A DNA stretch of 64,000 nt, taken from positions 558,001-622,000 of the forward strand of contig NZ_FOZJ01000001.1 in the NCBI RefSeq assembly GCF_900114345.1, in the 5' to 3' direction. The stretch is from Microbacterium sp. cf046 (lineage in GTDB: Bacteria > Actinomycetota > Actinomycetes > Actinomycetales > Microbacteriaceae). This document shows positions 25,851-34,613 of this stretch, piece by piece (the first letter of the stretch is position 1; every line of letters begins with the position of its first letter). The notes beneath the pieces are model-generated. The model worked only from the letters and a program-made list of their open reading frames with translations, was not told the origin of the DNA and searched no databases. The position numbers and the translations under genes were made by a program.

Positions 25851-27989
25851 TCACTTTGCCGCGATGGAGCCGATCTCGCTCGTTTTTCCGGAGTTGTCCG
25901 TCGCCCGGTATTCAACGATCGACTTGCCACCGGACAGCTTGATCGGTCCCGTGTACGCCTGCCACTCGGACGGCGTGGCTCCCGGCTTCTTGATCGTGCG
26001 GTACTCGACGGAGGCCACGCCCGAGTAGTCATCGGTCGCACTCAGAGTCACGGTTCGCGCCTTGGACGGTTCGGCGGTGACGACGGGTGCCGCGCCTTCG
26101 TGTACGACGATCCGTACCCGGTCGATGTTCAGTAGTCGGGCGTTGGCATCGGCGGGGTCGCCGTTGCGATTCGCGGCCACCCTGGCGCCCGCGAAGACCG
26201 TGCCGGGGCTGGTGTATGCGTGCGTGACGTCGGTGGTGACCTCGTTCGCTGGATCTCCGAAGGGGACTCCCTCGAAGGCGCCTGTTCCGAGATAGTCGAA
26301 CCACGTCTTCACAAGTTCGCCGAGTCCGTCCGGTGCATCTGCGGTGAGCGTCAGTGTCACGGCTTGACCAGTCTCGACGTCGGCTCGATCCGCACCATTG
26401 ATCGTCAGGTCTGCAGTGGGCTGGAGCCCGCCGCGCGCGTCGGCGTCCTCTGAGGTGACGACGACCTGCGAGTCCTCGACGTGATACTGAGTGGATTCCG
26501 GCGCAGGGACACCGTCCTCGACCCAGCTCGCCATGTCCCGAAGGGCTTGCTCGACGATGCCGATGTAGTCCACGAGACTTGCCGCACGGTCGCCGACCGT
26601 GTCGGCACCTTGGTGGTCGGCCCGGTCGTTGAAATAGACCCGGTAGGAGTCGGCCGCCGCGGCGCCCAGGCTCTGCTCAACGCGCTTGCGGTACCAGTCG
26701 GTGTGCACCGGCAGCGCGTCGACGTCGTACAGATTGGACACGACGATCACCTTGCCATTGACGGACCCGTCGAACGCCGTGTTGCCCGCTACCGAGTTGA
26801 AGCGCTGGGGTTCGAAAGACTCAGCGGGGCGCTGCGGATAAATCGGAGTGCCGTCTGCGTTGCGGAACTGGTCCAGCGCGATCCACCCCTGGTTTACGGG
26901 GGGCAGTTGGTAGCGGTAGGCGAAGCGCTTGGCGATGTTCCAACGATGTTCGACGGTGTCGCCCATCTCCACCAGCTCCGAGCGGACGCGCGCGCCGAGC
27001 GGCGAGTCTTCGGTGCCGAGGTATCCCTGGGTGTTCCAGAAGTCATCGACATAGGTAGAGTCGTACGGAACAGGTGCATCCGAATCCAGCCCTGTGCCGT
27101 AGAACCTGCTGTCATTGCCGAGCAGATAGTCCGGGTTCTCCCAGGCCTTCCAGGGGATGCCGAGCAGGTGGAGCTCTTCGAGCACCGCCCGCTCCGCCTC
27201 ATCAAGAGTCGCGTAAGGATCGCCGCTGCCGCCGGGCATCAGTGCATCCCTGATCTCGTCCGCCTTGTCGGCGAGGATCAACTCAGCGGCGGACCGGCCG
27301 TTTGTGGGGTAGCTGTTCGGCTGCGGCACTGCCTGAACGACCGGCACGAACCCCTGCCAGACGCCTGCGACGTTCTCGGCAGCGCCAACGGTCTGCAGGG
27401 AGCCGCCGCTCGGGCCCCAAAGGTAGCCGTAGATCTCCCGGTCGCTGCCGTAGTAGTCCGCTGCAACCTGCTCTGCGAATTTGGCGGCGGCGGCGGCGTG
27501 CCGGTAGCCCAGCGACAGGAAGTTGTTCCCGGCCTGCACGGTGTATCCCCCGCTCGCCAGGCCGAATTCGATAGCGCGGTCTTTGGCCTGTGACAAGTTC
27601 TCGCCGGGCGTGAAGGTGATGGGGTAGGTGTACTGGAAGAATCGCCCCTCCCACTCGTTCTTATCCGCTTCGGGGTGGAGGTAGATGGTGAATTGGATGT
27701 TCGTGCCTTCGAAGTGGCCGGAGACGCGGTGGTGGGGTACTGGCGATGTCTGGTCGGTCTCGGTGTCGATCACCGGCTGCGTGTATAGCGGATCGATGCA
27801 GTCGGCAGTGATCTGCCACGCGCCGGTCGCATCCGGAGCACATTGCTGCGGTTCGGCGGCGACGGCCGGCGACCCGGTGAGGGCGGTTGCAACGAGGGCG
27901 AACGCCATACCGGTGGCGGCGGGCCAAAGCCGTCGCGGCGTGCGCCGGTCTGCTCGTGTGTTCCGGGGTGTGGAATGTGATTCGTTCAC
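25851..27989 (-). CDS. Secreted tannase-like alpha/beta hydrolase with C-terminal accessory domains
   Basis: A 712-residue secreted hydrolase. A long basic leader and signal peptide (LWPAATGMAFALVATALTGSPAVAA, about 21-45) precede an alpha/beta-hydrolase domain. Its nucleophile elbow is GYLWGPSGGSLQ (Ser194 in GxSxG). A candidate acid/His pair lies in VSNLYDVDALPVHTDWY and FNDRADHQGAD. The C-terminal part has a PKD-like beta-sandwich and a terminal module (YSGVASVEYRTIKKPG...IVEYRATDNSGKTSEIGS) of the kind seen on bacterial surface enzymes. It resembles tannase/feruloyl-esterase-type proteins, so it may de-acylate plant polymers or glycosides outside the cell. Substrate is not determinable. 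GTG start at 27,989. Confidence 0.75.
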   Translation of the reverse strand: MNESHSTPRNTRADRRTPRRLWPAATGMAFALVATALTGSPAVAAEPQQCAPDATGAWQITADCIDPLYTQPVIDTETDQTSPVPHHRVSGHFEGTNIQFTIYLHPEADKNEWEGRFFQYTYPITFTPGENLSQAKDRAIEFGLASGGYTVQAGNNFLSLGYRHAAAAAKFAEQVAADYYGSDREIYGYLWGPSGGSLQTVGAAENVAGVWQGFVPVVQAVPQPNSYPTNGRSAAELILADKADEIRDALMPGGSGDPYATLDEAERAVLEELHLLGIPWKAWENPDYLLGNDSRFYGTGLDSDAPVPYDSTYVDDFWNTQGYLGTEDSPLGARVRSELVEMGDTVEHRWNIAKRFAYRYQLPPVNQGWIALDQFRNADGTPIYPQRPAESFEPQRFNSVAGNTAFDGSVNGKVIVVSNLYDVDALPVHTDWYRKRVEQSLGAAAADSYRVYFNDRADHQGADTVGDRAASLVDYIGIVEQALRDMASWVEDGVPAPESTQYHVEDSQVVVTSEDADARGGLQPTADLTINGADRADVETGQAVTLTLTADAPDGLGELVKTWFDYLGTGAFEGVPFGDPANEVTTDVTHAYTSPGTVFAGARVAANRNGDPADANARLLNIDRVRIVVHEGAAPVVTAEPSKARTVTLSATDDYSGVASVEYRTIKKPGATPSEWQAYTGPIKLSGGKSIVEYRATDNSGKTSEIGSIAAK

Positions 27990-28174
27990 GTGAGATCCAA
28001 CTTCTTCGTTGATGGTGCAGACCGCACCGAGTTGCTGGGTGATGCAAGACGATGAGCGGTGCCGGGATGTCCGAAGGCGAGCAGCATCAGGAGCACGGCC
28101 CGATCGAGCATGAGGCGCAATCGAGGATGAGGCGCCCTAGGCGGCCGGCACAGGTCTCCTGAAGCCGTTGTGTA

Positions 28175-28215
28175 GTCCGGGGGGCCGCGATCTATTGCCC
28201 GCGACGCCCCCGGAC
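28175..28215 (-). terminator. Stem-loop after the solute-binding-protein gene
   Basis: Perfect 9-bp arms GTCCGGGGG (28,175-28,183) and CCCCCGGAC (28,207-28,215) lie just beyond the stop codon of the binding protein. Stem-loops here often stabilise the abundant binding-protein mRNA. Confidence 0.65.
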
Positions 28216-28227
28216 CAGAGAGGACGA

Positions 28228-29499
28228 TTACTGCTTGTAAGCGGACTGCATGCTCTCGGTCACGCCTTCGGGGGTGGTGTTGCCGAGGAACATCGCCTGC
28301 AGCTGCTGGTTCAACGTCGACTGGACCTCTGCCTGCAGGGTGGGCAGCCGCATACCCTTGTTGTCGGCGATGAGGGCCGCGAACTCCTCGAGCTCCGCCG
28401 TGGGCGTGTACTCATCGTTGGGGATGACCGGAACCGACTTGAAGCCGTCGGCGTAGATGGCAGAAGCCTCCGGGGTGCCCATGAACTCGAGGAACGCCTG
28501 GGCTGCGGCTGGGTTCTTCGCCTTCGCGTTGATGGTGGTCACGAAGCCGGGCAGAGCCGTCACGAACGTATCGCCATCATTGGTCGCCGGTACGGCGGCG
28601 ACCACATAGGAGTTGTCCGGCCCGGCCGTACTGATAGAGGCCAGGACTGCGCCGACGTCGACGATTCCCAGCGCGTCACCGGCGGCCACCGCGGTGGCGC
28701 CCTGCTCACGAGACCGCCCGAGGGCACCCTCGCCGAAGCAGCCGGCGTCCCAGAGATCCTGCTGGATCTCGATGATGTCTACCCACGGGGACTCCGGGTA
28801 GGTGGCCTCCCCTGCCGCCAGCTGCTCGTCGAAGTCGGGCACCTCCGGCGCGAGGAGCGTTGCGGTGTGGGCGAATGGGAACATCTGCGGCCCCGCCGCG
28901 GCCTCGCCAAGTCCCTGCGCGTAGGCGTATACGCCGGCATCGACCGCGTCGGCGCAGAGCTGGAGCACTTCGTCGAGGGTTGTCGGAACGGACAGCCCGA
29001 GTTCCTCCATCTTGGTCTGGTTGTAGATCGCGCTGAGCGGTTGCAGGGCGCCCGGATAGGCGTACACCTCACCCTCGTACGTGAAGTCCGATGCCCATGC
29101 CTCCGGGATGTCGTCCGCCCAGGTCACGTCGAGGGGAGCGATCAGGCCGTTCGCCGCCAATGGTGCGACGTTGTCCGCGTTGTCCTTCGGATCCCCGCCC
29201 GGGAAGGAGGTGAGGATGTCGGGGGCAGTGCCGCCCTGCATCTGCGTCATCACCAGTTGGCCGACGTCCCCGCCCTGGTAATCGAAGTCGACAGTGACGT
29301 CCGGGTACTCTTCCTCGAACGCGGTCGCGATCTTCTCGTAGGTCTCTTGGAAACCGGAGAAGAACACTCCGGTCAACGTGCCACTGACCTCGCCGTCTGA
29401 CGGAGCCGGCGCGTCACCTCCGCCGCCTGAGCAGCTCGTGAGCGCGAGCGCGCTGATGGCGACGATGGCGCTCGTCGCGGCCATATTGCGAATCTTCAT
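28228..29499 (-). CDS. ABC sugar transporter, solute-binding lipoprotein
   Basis: A 423-residue family-1 extracellular binding protein. The signal peptide ends in a lipobox (ALALTSCSGGGG, about residues 15-27), so it is tethered outside the membrane. Core features include VFFSGFQETYEKIATAFEEEYPDVTV, APDILTSFPGGD and AAQAFLEFMGTPEAS, typical of carbohydrate-binding proteins of CUT1 importers. ATG at 29,499 gives the ideal signal peptide. It is the third gene of the importer operon, after the two permeases, which is less common than first. No ATPase gene is in the island, so the importer probably borrows a shared MsiK-type ATPase encoded elsewhere (inference). Confidence 0.92.
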   Translation of the reverse strand: MKIRNMAATSAIVAISALALTSCSGGGGDAPAPSDGEVSGTLTGVFFSGFQETYEKIATAFEEEYPDVTVDFDYQGGDVGQLVMTQMQGGTAPDILTSFPGGDPKDNADNVAPLAANGLIAPLDVTWADDIPEAWASDFTYEGEVYAYPGALQPLSAIYNQTKMEELGLSVPTTLDEVLQLCADAVDAGVYAYAQGLGEAAAGPQMFPFAHTATLLAPEVPDFDEQLAAGEATYPESPWVDIIEIQQDLWDAGCFGEGALGRSREQGATAVAAGDALGIVDVGAVLASISTAGPDNSYVVAAVPATNDGDTFVTALPGFVTTINAKAKNPAAAQAFLEFMGTPEASAIYADGFKSVPVIPNDEYTPTAELEEFAALIADNKGMRLPTLQAEVQSTLNQQLQAMFLGNTTPEGVTESMQSAYKQ

Positions 29500-29583
29500 C
29501 GATCTGGTCCGTTCTCTGTGAGTGCATTTCTTGGTGGTCCGTCCGGCCGGGCGCCGGACGACGTCTTGCTGGGGACGGGGCAT

Positions 29584-30408
29584 TCAGCCCTTCAGGCCGC
29601 CCGCGAATCCTCGGATGACGTACCGCTGGAAGATCAGGTACAGCGTCAGGATCGGGATCATCGAGATGACCAGCGAAGCGAAGATAAGCGGCCAGTTCGA
29701 CGTGTACTGCCCGACGAAGGAGTAGATCGCCAGCGGGATTGTGGACTGTCCACTGCCGGCCAAATAGATCAGGGGCGTGAAGAAGTCGTTCCAGATGCCG
29801 ACACCGTTGAGGATGAACACCGTACCGAGCGCGGGGCGAAGCAGTGGAAGGACGACATGCCAGAAGGTGCGCACGTGGCTGCAGCCGTCGATGTGGGCGG
29901 CTTCCTCGAACTCGATGGGGACGCTCGAGCGCAGAAAGGTTGTCAGCAGGAAGATCGAGAAGGGCATGAACGCGCCGGAGTAGATCACCACGAGCGACCA
30001 GATAGTGCCCAGCAGCCCGAGATCGCGCATCTGGATGTAGAGCGGAATCATGCCCAGCTGAAAGGGCAGCAGCAGGCCGATGAGGAAGACGTAGAACGTC
30101 ACGTTCGACCAGCGGGAGGTCGAACGAGCAAGGGGATACGCAGCCATCGTCGCGAACGCCAACAGGACGACCGATGCGAGCCCGGTCACCAGAATGCTCA
30201 TGATGATCGATTGCGGCAGAGTCGAGCTGTTCCACGCCTGGATGAAATTGTCCAGCGTCGGTCGTGAGCTCGGAAGCAACCCGGCCGTGAGGTCATCCGC
30301 CGGCTTGAAAGCCAGGTTGATGAGGATGTATACGGGAATGAGGAAGATCAGCGTTGTGATGTACGCGGTGCCGTTCGCGGCGATCCGTCCCGAAAGCGAG
30401 GTCTTCAC
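29584..30408 (-). CDS. ABC sugar transporter permease (MalG/CUT1 type)
   Basis: A 274-residue inner-membrane permease with six predicted segments. The cytoplasmic EAA loop reads EEAAHIDGCSHVRTFWHVVLP, which docks the ATPase. The ending FQRYVIRGFAGGLKG is characteristic of MalG-like carbohydrate permeases. Its start overlaps the stop of the MalF-like gene by four bases. It is followed after 84 bp by the binding protein. Expression is likely controlled by LacI through the AACGTT operators upstream of the operon. Confidence 0.93.
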   Translation of the reverse strand: MKTSLSGRIAANGTAYITTLIFLIPVYILINLAFKPADDLTAGLLPSSRPTLDNFIQAWNSSTLPQSIIMSILVTGLASVVLLAFATMAAYPLARSTSRWSNVTFYVFLIGLLLPFQLGMIPLYIQMRDLGLLGTIWSLVVIYSGAFMPFSIFLLTTFLRSSVPIEFEEAAHIDGCSHVRTFWHVVLPLLRPALGTVFILNGVGIWNDFFTPLIYLAGSGQSTIPLAIYSFVGQYTSNWPLIFASLVISMIPILTLYLIFQRYVIRGFAGGLKG

Positions 30409-31352
30409 GAGTTGCGCTCCTGCCTCCGCAGTACGCGGAACTGGATGACGGACAGGATTGCGACGCCGATGGTGAGTACGACGGCGAGAGCGGCAGAGCG
30501 CCCGTACTCACCGAAGTTGGAGAAGATCTGGTAGATCAGCGTGGAGATGGTCTGGGTCTGGTTACCGGGTCCCCCGTTGGTCAGCGAGATGATCTGGTCG
30601 AAGATCTTCAGCCCGCCGATCAGCCCGATCATCAGGTTGATCGTGATGGCCGGTGCGAGGAGCGGTCGCGTGACATACCAGAAACGCTTCCAGTAGCCGG
30701 CCCCATCGAGCGCTGCAGCCTCGTCGAGTTCTTGGGGAACGCCCTGCAGTCCCGCGAGGTAGATGATCATCGTCGACCCGGTGAACTGCCAGATCACCGT
30801 GACGATGATGATCCACAGCGCCGACGTCGGGTTGCCAAGGAAGTCGACTTGCTCCATCCCCAACGCGCCGAGAAGACCGTTGACGGCGCCGGCGCCGGGT
30901 GGACCGAAGATGTACTTGAACAGGTAGCCGACAACGAGCGCCGAGACCACCATCGGCGCGAAGATGATCGTCCGCAGCACGTTCCGGCCGAACACCTTGC
31001 CATGCAGCAGGAGCGCCAGCCCCAACCCCAGAACGTTCTGCCAGATAACGACGACGACCGCGATGAACAGCGTGCGAATTGCCGCCGGACCGGCCTCTCC
31101 CTGGAAAGCCCGGACGAAGTTCTCGAAGCCGATGAAGTCCGGCGGGGAGTTCAAGAATGACCAGTTCGTGAACGCGGAGAGCATGCCCACGGCGCTAGGC
31201 ACGATGACGACGTAGACGTAGGCGGCAATAGCAGGCAGAGCAAACCACCAGAGTCCGCGGCCCACGGAGTCGGACCGCCGCCGGCGAGTGCCCCGCAGGC
31301 TGTCCCTGGTGGAGCGGGGTGCCGTGCGCACTGGGGGTGTCGTAGTGGTCAC
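30405..31352 (-). CDS. ABC sugar transporter permease (MalF/CUT1 type)
   Basis: A 315-residue permease with a basic N-terminal tail and six to seven membrane segments. The EAA loop is ELDEAAALDGAGYWKRFWYVTRP. NGGPGNQTQTISTLIYQ near the C-terminus is typical of MalF-like subunits. It is the first gene of the reverse-strand operon of island 1, with a GTG start at 31,352. It faces lacI across a 205-bp region with three AACGTT operator copies. Confidence 0.93.
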   Translation of the reverse strand: MTTTTPPVRTAPRSTRDSLRGTRRRRSDSVGRGLWWFALPAIAAYVYVVIVPSAVGMLSAFTNWSFLNSPPDFIGFENFVRAFQGEAGPAAIRTLFIAVVVVIWQNVLGLGLALLLHGKVFGRNVLRTIIFAPMVVSALVVGYLFKYIFGPPGAGAVNGLLGALGMEQVDFLGNPTSALWIIIVTVIWQFTGSTMIIYLAGLQGVPQELDEAAALDGAGYWKRFWYVTRPLLAPAITINLMIGLIGGLKIFDQIISLTNGGPGNQTQTISTLIYQIFSNFGEYGRSAALAVVLTIGVAILSVIQFRVLRRQERNS

Positions 31353-31431
31353 TTCACGACTTCCGCGGGTGTTGCGACAGCTTCGCTGATACGGGCATCG
31401 GGGCTTCCTTGCACTCGAAGTGATTGGTTAG

Positions 31432-31441
31432 AGAACGTTAT
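31432..31441. promoter_or_regulatory. LacI operator copy 1 (AGAACGTTAT)
   Basis: One of five near-identical 10-mers around the lacI gene, all variants of the palindrome ATAACGTTAT. It lies upstream of the ABC importer operon. Confidence 0.7.
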
Positions 31442-31455
31442 TTTTTAGGAATGCA

Positions 31456-31465
31456 AGAACGTTAT
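31456..31465. promoter_or_regulatory. LacI operator copy 2 overlapping a candidate -10 box
   Basis: AGAACGTTAT. On the reverse strand TTGCGT is followed after 17 bases by TAACGT inside this operator, giving a plausible promoter for the importer operon with the -10 box buried in the repressor site. Confidence 0.65.
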
Positions 31466-31499
31466 CCGAGGATCATGACCCACGCAACCCCTTTCTCCT

Positions 31500-31509
31500 A
31501 TAACGTTCT
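31500..31509. promoter_or_regulatory. LacI operator copy 3 (ATAACGTTCT)
   Basis: The same motif in inverted orientation, 48 bp before the lacI start codon. It suggests autoregulation and joint control of the divergent importer operon. Confidence 0.7.
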
Positions 31510-31557
31510 CTTTGAGCGACGGCGGTGTCGAAGAAGCGCCAGGATGCGGGAGAGATC

Positions 31558-32592
31558 ATGAACGTGAGATCGCACGACGAAGCCCTCATCGGGCACAGAG
31601 TGACAATCGTCGACGTGGCGCACCTCGCGGGCGTGTCCGTCGCGTCGGCGTCAAAAGTCGTGCGGGGGACCAGCGGCGTCAGCGAAGAGATGCGGGGGAA
31701 GGTCAACAACGCGGTGGCCAAGCTCGGCTACCGTCCCCACCGCATGGCGCAGGGATTGCGGGGTCCGCTGAAGACGATCGGGGTTCTTCTCCCCGGCGGC
31801 ATCGACAGCCCCTTCTTCGCCGCCCTGTCGAACGGTGCTGTCCAGGTGCTGTCGGAGTCCGGGTACGAGGTCTTCATCTCGCCCGCCGGCCTGACCGCGA
31901 AATCGCACTACACCGCAATGGAATCGCTCATCGACCATCGGATGGGTGGCCTGCTCCTGGTGGCACCGCTCGGTGCGACCAGCAGGCTAGAGGACATCGC
32001 CAGCCAGATCCCGATCGTGGTCATCGGTCGTCATGGCGAAAACACCCGCTATGACACCATCGCGGGCGACGACGCGCTGGGAACGCAGCTCATCGTGCAA
32101 CACCTCGTCGATTCCGGTCATCACCGGATCACCTTCTTCGCGAGCCAAGACGAGGGCGCGTCCGATCTGCCCCAGCATGTCCGCCTTCAGGGATATCGCA
32201 CCGCGATGGCTGCCCACGGCCTGCACAACGCGATCGATGTGGTGACGACGGAATGGTCGTACGAAGGCGGAGCGGCGGCTGCCAAACTGCTGTTGTCACG
32301 CGACGAGTTGCCGGACGCGGTGATCGCCGGTCCGGACGTCACTGCTCTTGGGTTTCTGGGTGAGGCGTGGGCGCGAGGGATTCGCACGCCGGCCGATCTC
32401 GCGGTCGTCGGCTATGACAATATCCCGATGTCCGCATGGCCTCCGCTCTCGCTCACGACCGTGGACCAGTCCGGCTTCGAGATGGGCCGGATAGCAGCGC
32501 AAATGCTCCTTGAACGCATCGAAGGTCGCCTGGAGTTCCGACATGAGACGCTCCCCGTGTCGCTCGTTCCGCGGCACACGAGCGGCGCCTGA
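31558..32592 (+). CDS. LacI-family transcriptional regulator
   Basis: A 344-residue LacI/GalR regulator. The helix-turn-helix and hinge occupy about residues 17-70 (TIVDVAHLAGVSVASASKVVRG, then KLGYRPHRMAQGLR). The periplasmic-binding-like sensor domain contains TIGVLLPGGIDSPFF, DDALGTQLIVQHLVDSGHHRI, PDAVIAGPDVTALGFL and LAVVGYDNIPMSAWPPLSLTTVDQ. Start at 31,558 has GGGAGAG a few bases upstream. Five AACGTT palindromes flank the gene, upstream of itself and the importer operon and upstream of the glycosidase operon. It is therefore the likely local repressor released by an imported sugar or glycoside. Confidence 0.93.
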   Translation: MNVRSHDEALIGHRVTIVDVAHLAGVSVASASKVVRGTSGVSEEMRGKVNNAVAKLGYRPHRMAQGLRGPLKTIGVLLPGGIDSPFFAALSNGAVQVLSESGYEVFISPAGLTAKSHYTAMESLIDHRMGGLLLVAPLGATSRLEDIASQIPIVVIGRHGENTRYDTIAGDDALGTQLIVQHLVDSGHHRITFFASQDEGASDLPQHVRLQGYRTAMAAHGLHNAIDVVTTEWSYEGGAAAAKLLLSRDELPDAVIAGPDVTALGFLGEAWARGIRTPADLAVVGYDNIPMSAWPPLSLTTVDQSGFEMGRIAAQMLLERIEGRLEFRHETLPVSLVPRHTSGA

Positions 32593-32626
32593 CTTTCCGG
32601 TTTCCACCGATCGAGGCGCGAGAAAA

Positions 32627-32636
32627 AGAACGTTAT
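32627..32636. promoter_or_regulatory. LacI operator copy 4 (AGAACGTTAT)
   Basis: Downstream of lacI and upstream of the glycosidase operon. It is 24 bp (centre to centre) from copy 5. Confidence 0.7.
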
Positions 32637-32650
32637 GCATGTCGCGAAAG

Positions 32651-32660
32651 ATAACGTTAT
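32651..32660. promoter_or_regulatory. LacI operator copy 5 (perfect palindrome ATAACGTTAT)
   Basis: The only perfect copy of the motif. It overlaps a TATAGT -10-like hexamer at 32,658-32,663, so repressor binding would block the glycosidase promoter. Confidence 0.75.
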
Positions 32661-32673
32661 AGTGCCATGGTAA

Positions 32674-32774
32674 CCGAGGGCGAGTACTCACCCTCGGAGC
32701 CCGCTCGATTCCGCAAGGCTGGCAGGCCAACAGCCTGCTACCGGCTGTGCTCAGGATGAGCGGAGCAGATCGAG
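32674..32774 (+). promoter_or_regulatory. Structured 5' leader of the glycosidase operon
   Basis: Between the operator/promoter and the start codon at 32,799, the transcript can fold into several stems. A hairpin forms from CCGAGGG and CCCTCGG (32,674-32,697). A closing stem forms from CTCGATTCCGC (32,704-32,714) with GCGGA (32,760-32,764) and ATCGAG (32,769-32,774). An apical GCAGGC-CAACA-GCCTGC hairpin lies at 32,722-32,738. It matches no riboswitch class I recognise. Confidence 0.4.
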
Positions 32775-32798
32775 TGACCACCCTGAACAGGAGACCCC

Positions 32799-34538
32799 TT
32801 GCCTACGCTCAACGCCCGATCGCCTCTCTCAGCTGTCCTTGATGCGCCCGACGCGAAGGCCGTGCTCGATGAGCTCGTACCTGACCTGATGGATTCGCCT
32901 ATCGCCAGAAGCCTGGTCGCCTTCCCGACGGGCTCGTTGCTCACGCTGATGCTCGGGGATGACGACCCACGAGTCGATGCCGTGATCGACCGAGTCGGGG
33001 ACATCGAAGATCCGCGCCCCGCGAGGCGCGAGGAGACGGCCATTGTTCCCGTTGCTGGCTATGAGGCTGAGTCAGTGGCGAGGGCGAGCGCAGTGTTGAC
33101 GCTGCCGCCGCGCGTTAGGCGGCTCGAACTCGCGGAAGTCGTGCTGGACGGCCCGTCGCACGGTAACCCCTTCGTTGATGTCGACGTCTGGGCGACATTC
33201 ACCTCGGCCGGGCAGTCGATTCGTGTCGGTGGGTTCTATGACGGCGACGGGCGCTATGTGATCCGCTTTCTTCCGCGGTCCGCGGGGGCGTGGGAATTTG
33301 TCACGTCGTCCAATGCGCGTTCTCTCGATGGCGTGGCGGGCGTCATCGATGTAGAGGACAGCGACCTTCGGGGCCCTGTGGGTGTGGTCGATGAGTTTCA
33401 CTTCGAGTATGCGAATGGCACACCGTTTCTGCCGTTGGGAACGACCGCCTATGTCTGGAATCACCAGAGTGAGGCGCTGCAGCAGCAGACCCTCGACACT
33501 TTGAGGGGAGCGCCGTTCAATAAGATCCGGATGTGCGTGTTTCCGAAGGACATGATCTACAACTCGAACGATCCTGATCACTACGTCTGGGAACGGCGAC
33601 CGGACGGCAGTTGGGACACCACCCGCTTCGACCTGGAGTACTGGCGGCACCTGGAAGACCTGCTTCGTCAGCTCGGAGAGCTGGGCATCCAAGCCGACCT
33701 CATCATCTTCCACCCATACGATGAGCGTTGGAGTCTGTCGAATCAGAGCAGTACCGCCGATGACCGGTATGTCCGATACCTCGCTCGTCGGCTGAGCGCC
33801 TTCCCCCACGTCTGGTGGTCGATGGCGAACGAGTATGACCTACTCGTGAACAAGAGCCTCGAAGACTGGGACCGACTCGCAAATCTCCTTCGCGAAGAAG
33901 ACCACGTCGGTCACCTGATCTCCATCCATAACTGGATGGAGATCTGGGACGCATCCTCCGAATGGGTAACCCACTGCAGCATCCAGCACGGAGAAGATCT
34001 CGCGAAGTCCGTCGACAAATGGCGCCGCACGTGGCGCAAACCAGTCCTCGTCGATGAGACCGGATACGAGGGTGATCTTGACCAGGGATGGGGAAGCCTC
34101 ACGGGCGAAGACCTCGTCCGCCGGTTCTGGGAGGTCAGCCTTCGCGGGGGCTACGCCAGCCATGGCGAGACCTTCTACCGAGCCGATGAGCAGATCTGGT
34201 GGTCCAAAGGCGGGGTCCTGCGCGGTGACAGCATTTCCCGGCTCAAGTTCCTGCAGCGGATCGCGTCCGAGTCACCGACGGGCAGACTCGATCCACTCCC
34301 GTCCGACTGGGATGCGACCTGGGGTGGGATCGCCGGACAGTACTGCATCATCTACTTCGGCGACCACCGGCCGGTCTTCCGCGATGTCGCCATCCCCGCC
34401 GGGATGACCGCGGAGATCGACGTCATCGACACCTGGCTGATGACGGTGACGACACTTCCGGGCGTTCACTCCGGCACCGTCCGCGTCGATCTCCCCGCCC
34501 GACCCTACGTCGCGATCCGATTGCGCGCGTCTGCCTGA
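32799..34538 (+). CDS. DUF5060/DUF4038-type glycoside hydrolase (clan-A TIM barrel)
   Basis: A 579-residue putative glycosidase. An unusual N-terminal helical segment (about 1-80, PDAKAVLDELVPDLMDSPIARSL) precedes a DUF5060-like beta-sandwich (about 105-190). A DUF4038/apiosidase-like TIM barrel follows (about 200-500), then a C-terminal beta domain. In the barrel Asn344-Glu345 (WWSMANEYDLL) fits the acid/base and Glu420 (VLVDETGYEG) the nucleophile of clan-A enzymes. No signal peptide is visible, so a cytoplasmic role is likely. Family relatives cleave apiosides or other plant glycan linkages; the actual substrate is unknown. It heads the forward operon of island 1, with start preceded by GGAGA and operators about 140 bp upstream. 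Confidence 0.82.
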   Translation: MPTLNARSPLSAVLDAPDAKAVLDELVPDLMDSPIARSLVAFPTGSLLTLMLGDDDPRVDAVIDRVGDIEDPRPARREETAIVPVAGYEAESVARASAVLTLPPRVRRLELAEVVLDGPSHGNPFVDVDVWATFTSAGQSIRVGGFYDGDGRYVIRFLPRSAGAWEFVTSSNARSLDGVAGVIDVEDSDLRGPVGVVDEFHFEYANGTPFLPLGTTAYVWNHQSEALQQQTLDTLRGAPFNKIRMCVFPKDMIYNSNDPDHYVWERRPDGSWDTTRFDLEYWRHLEDLLRQLGELGIQADLIIFHPYDERWSLSNQSSTADDRYVRYLARRLSAFPHVWWSMANEYDLLVNKSLEDWDRLANLLREEDHVGHLISIHNWMEIWDASSEWVTHCSIQHGEDLAKSVDKWRRTWRKPVLVDETGYEGDLDQGWGSLTGEDLVRRFWEVSLRGGYASHGETFYRADEQIWWSKGGVLRGDSISRLKFLQRIASESPTGRLDPLPSDWDATWGGIAGQYCIIYFGDHRPVFRDVAIPAGMTAEIDVIDTWLMTVTTLPGVHSGTVRVDLPARPYVAIRLRASA

Positions 34539-34613
34539 GCGCAAGCGGCCCAAGTCCCGAATTCGACTGCGACCACAGTCGTCACCATCACCCAGACACC
34601 AGGGAGTCAACCG

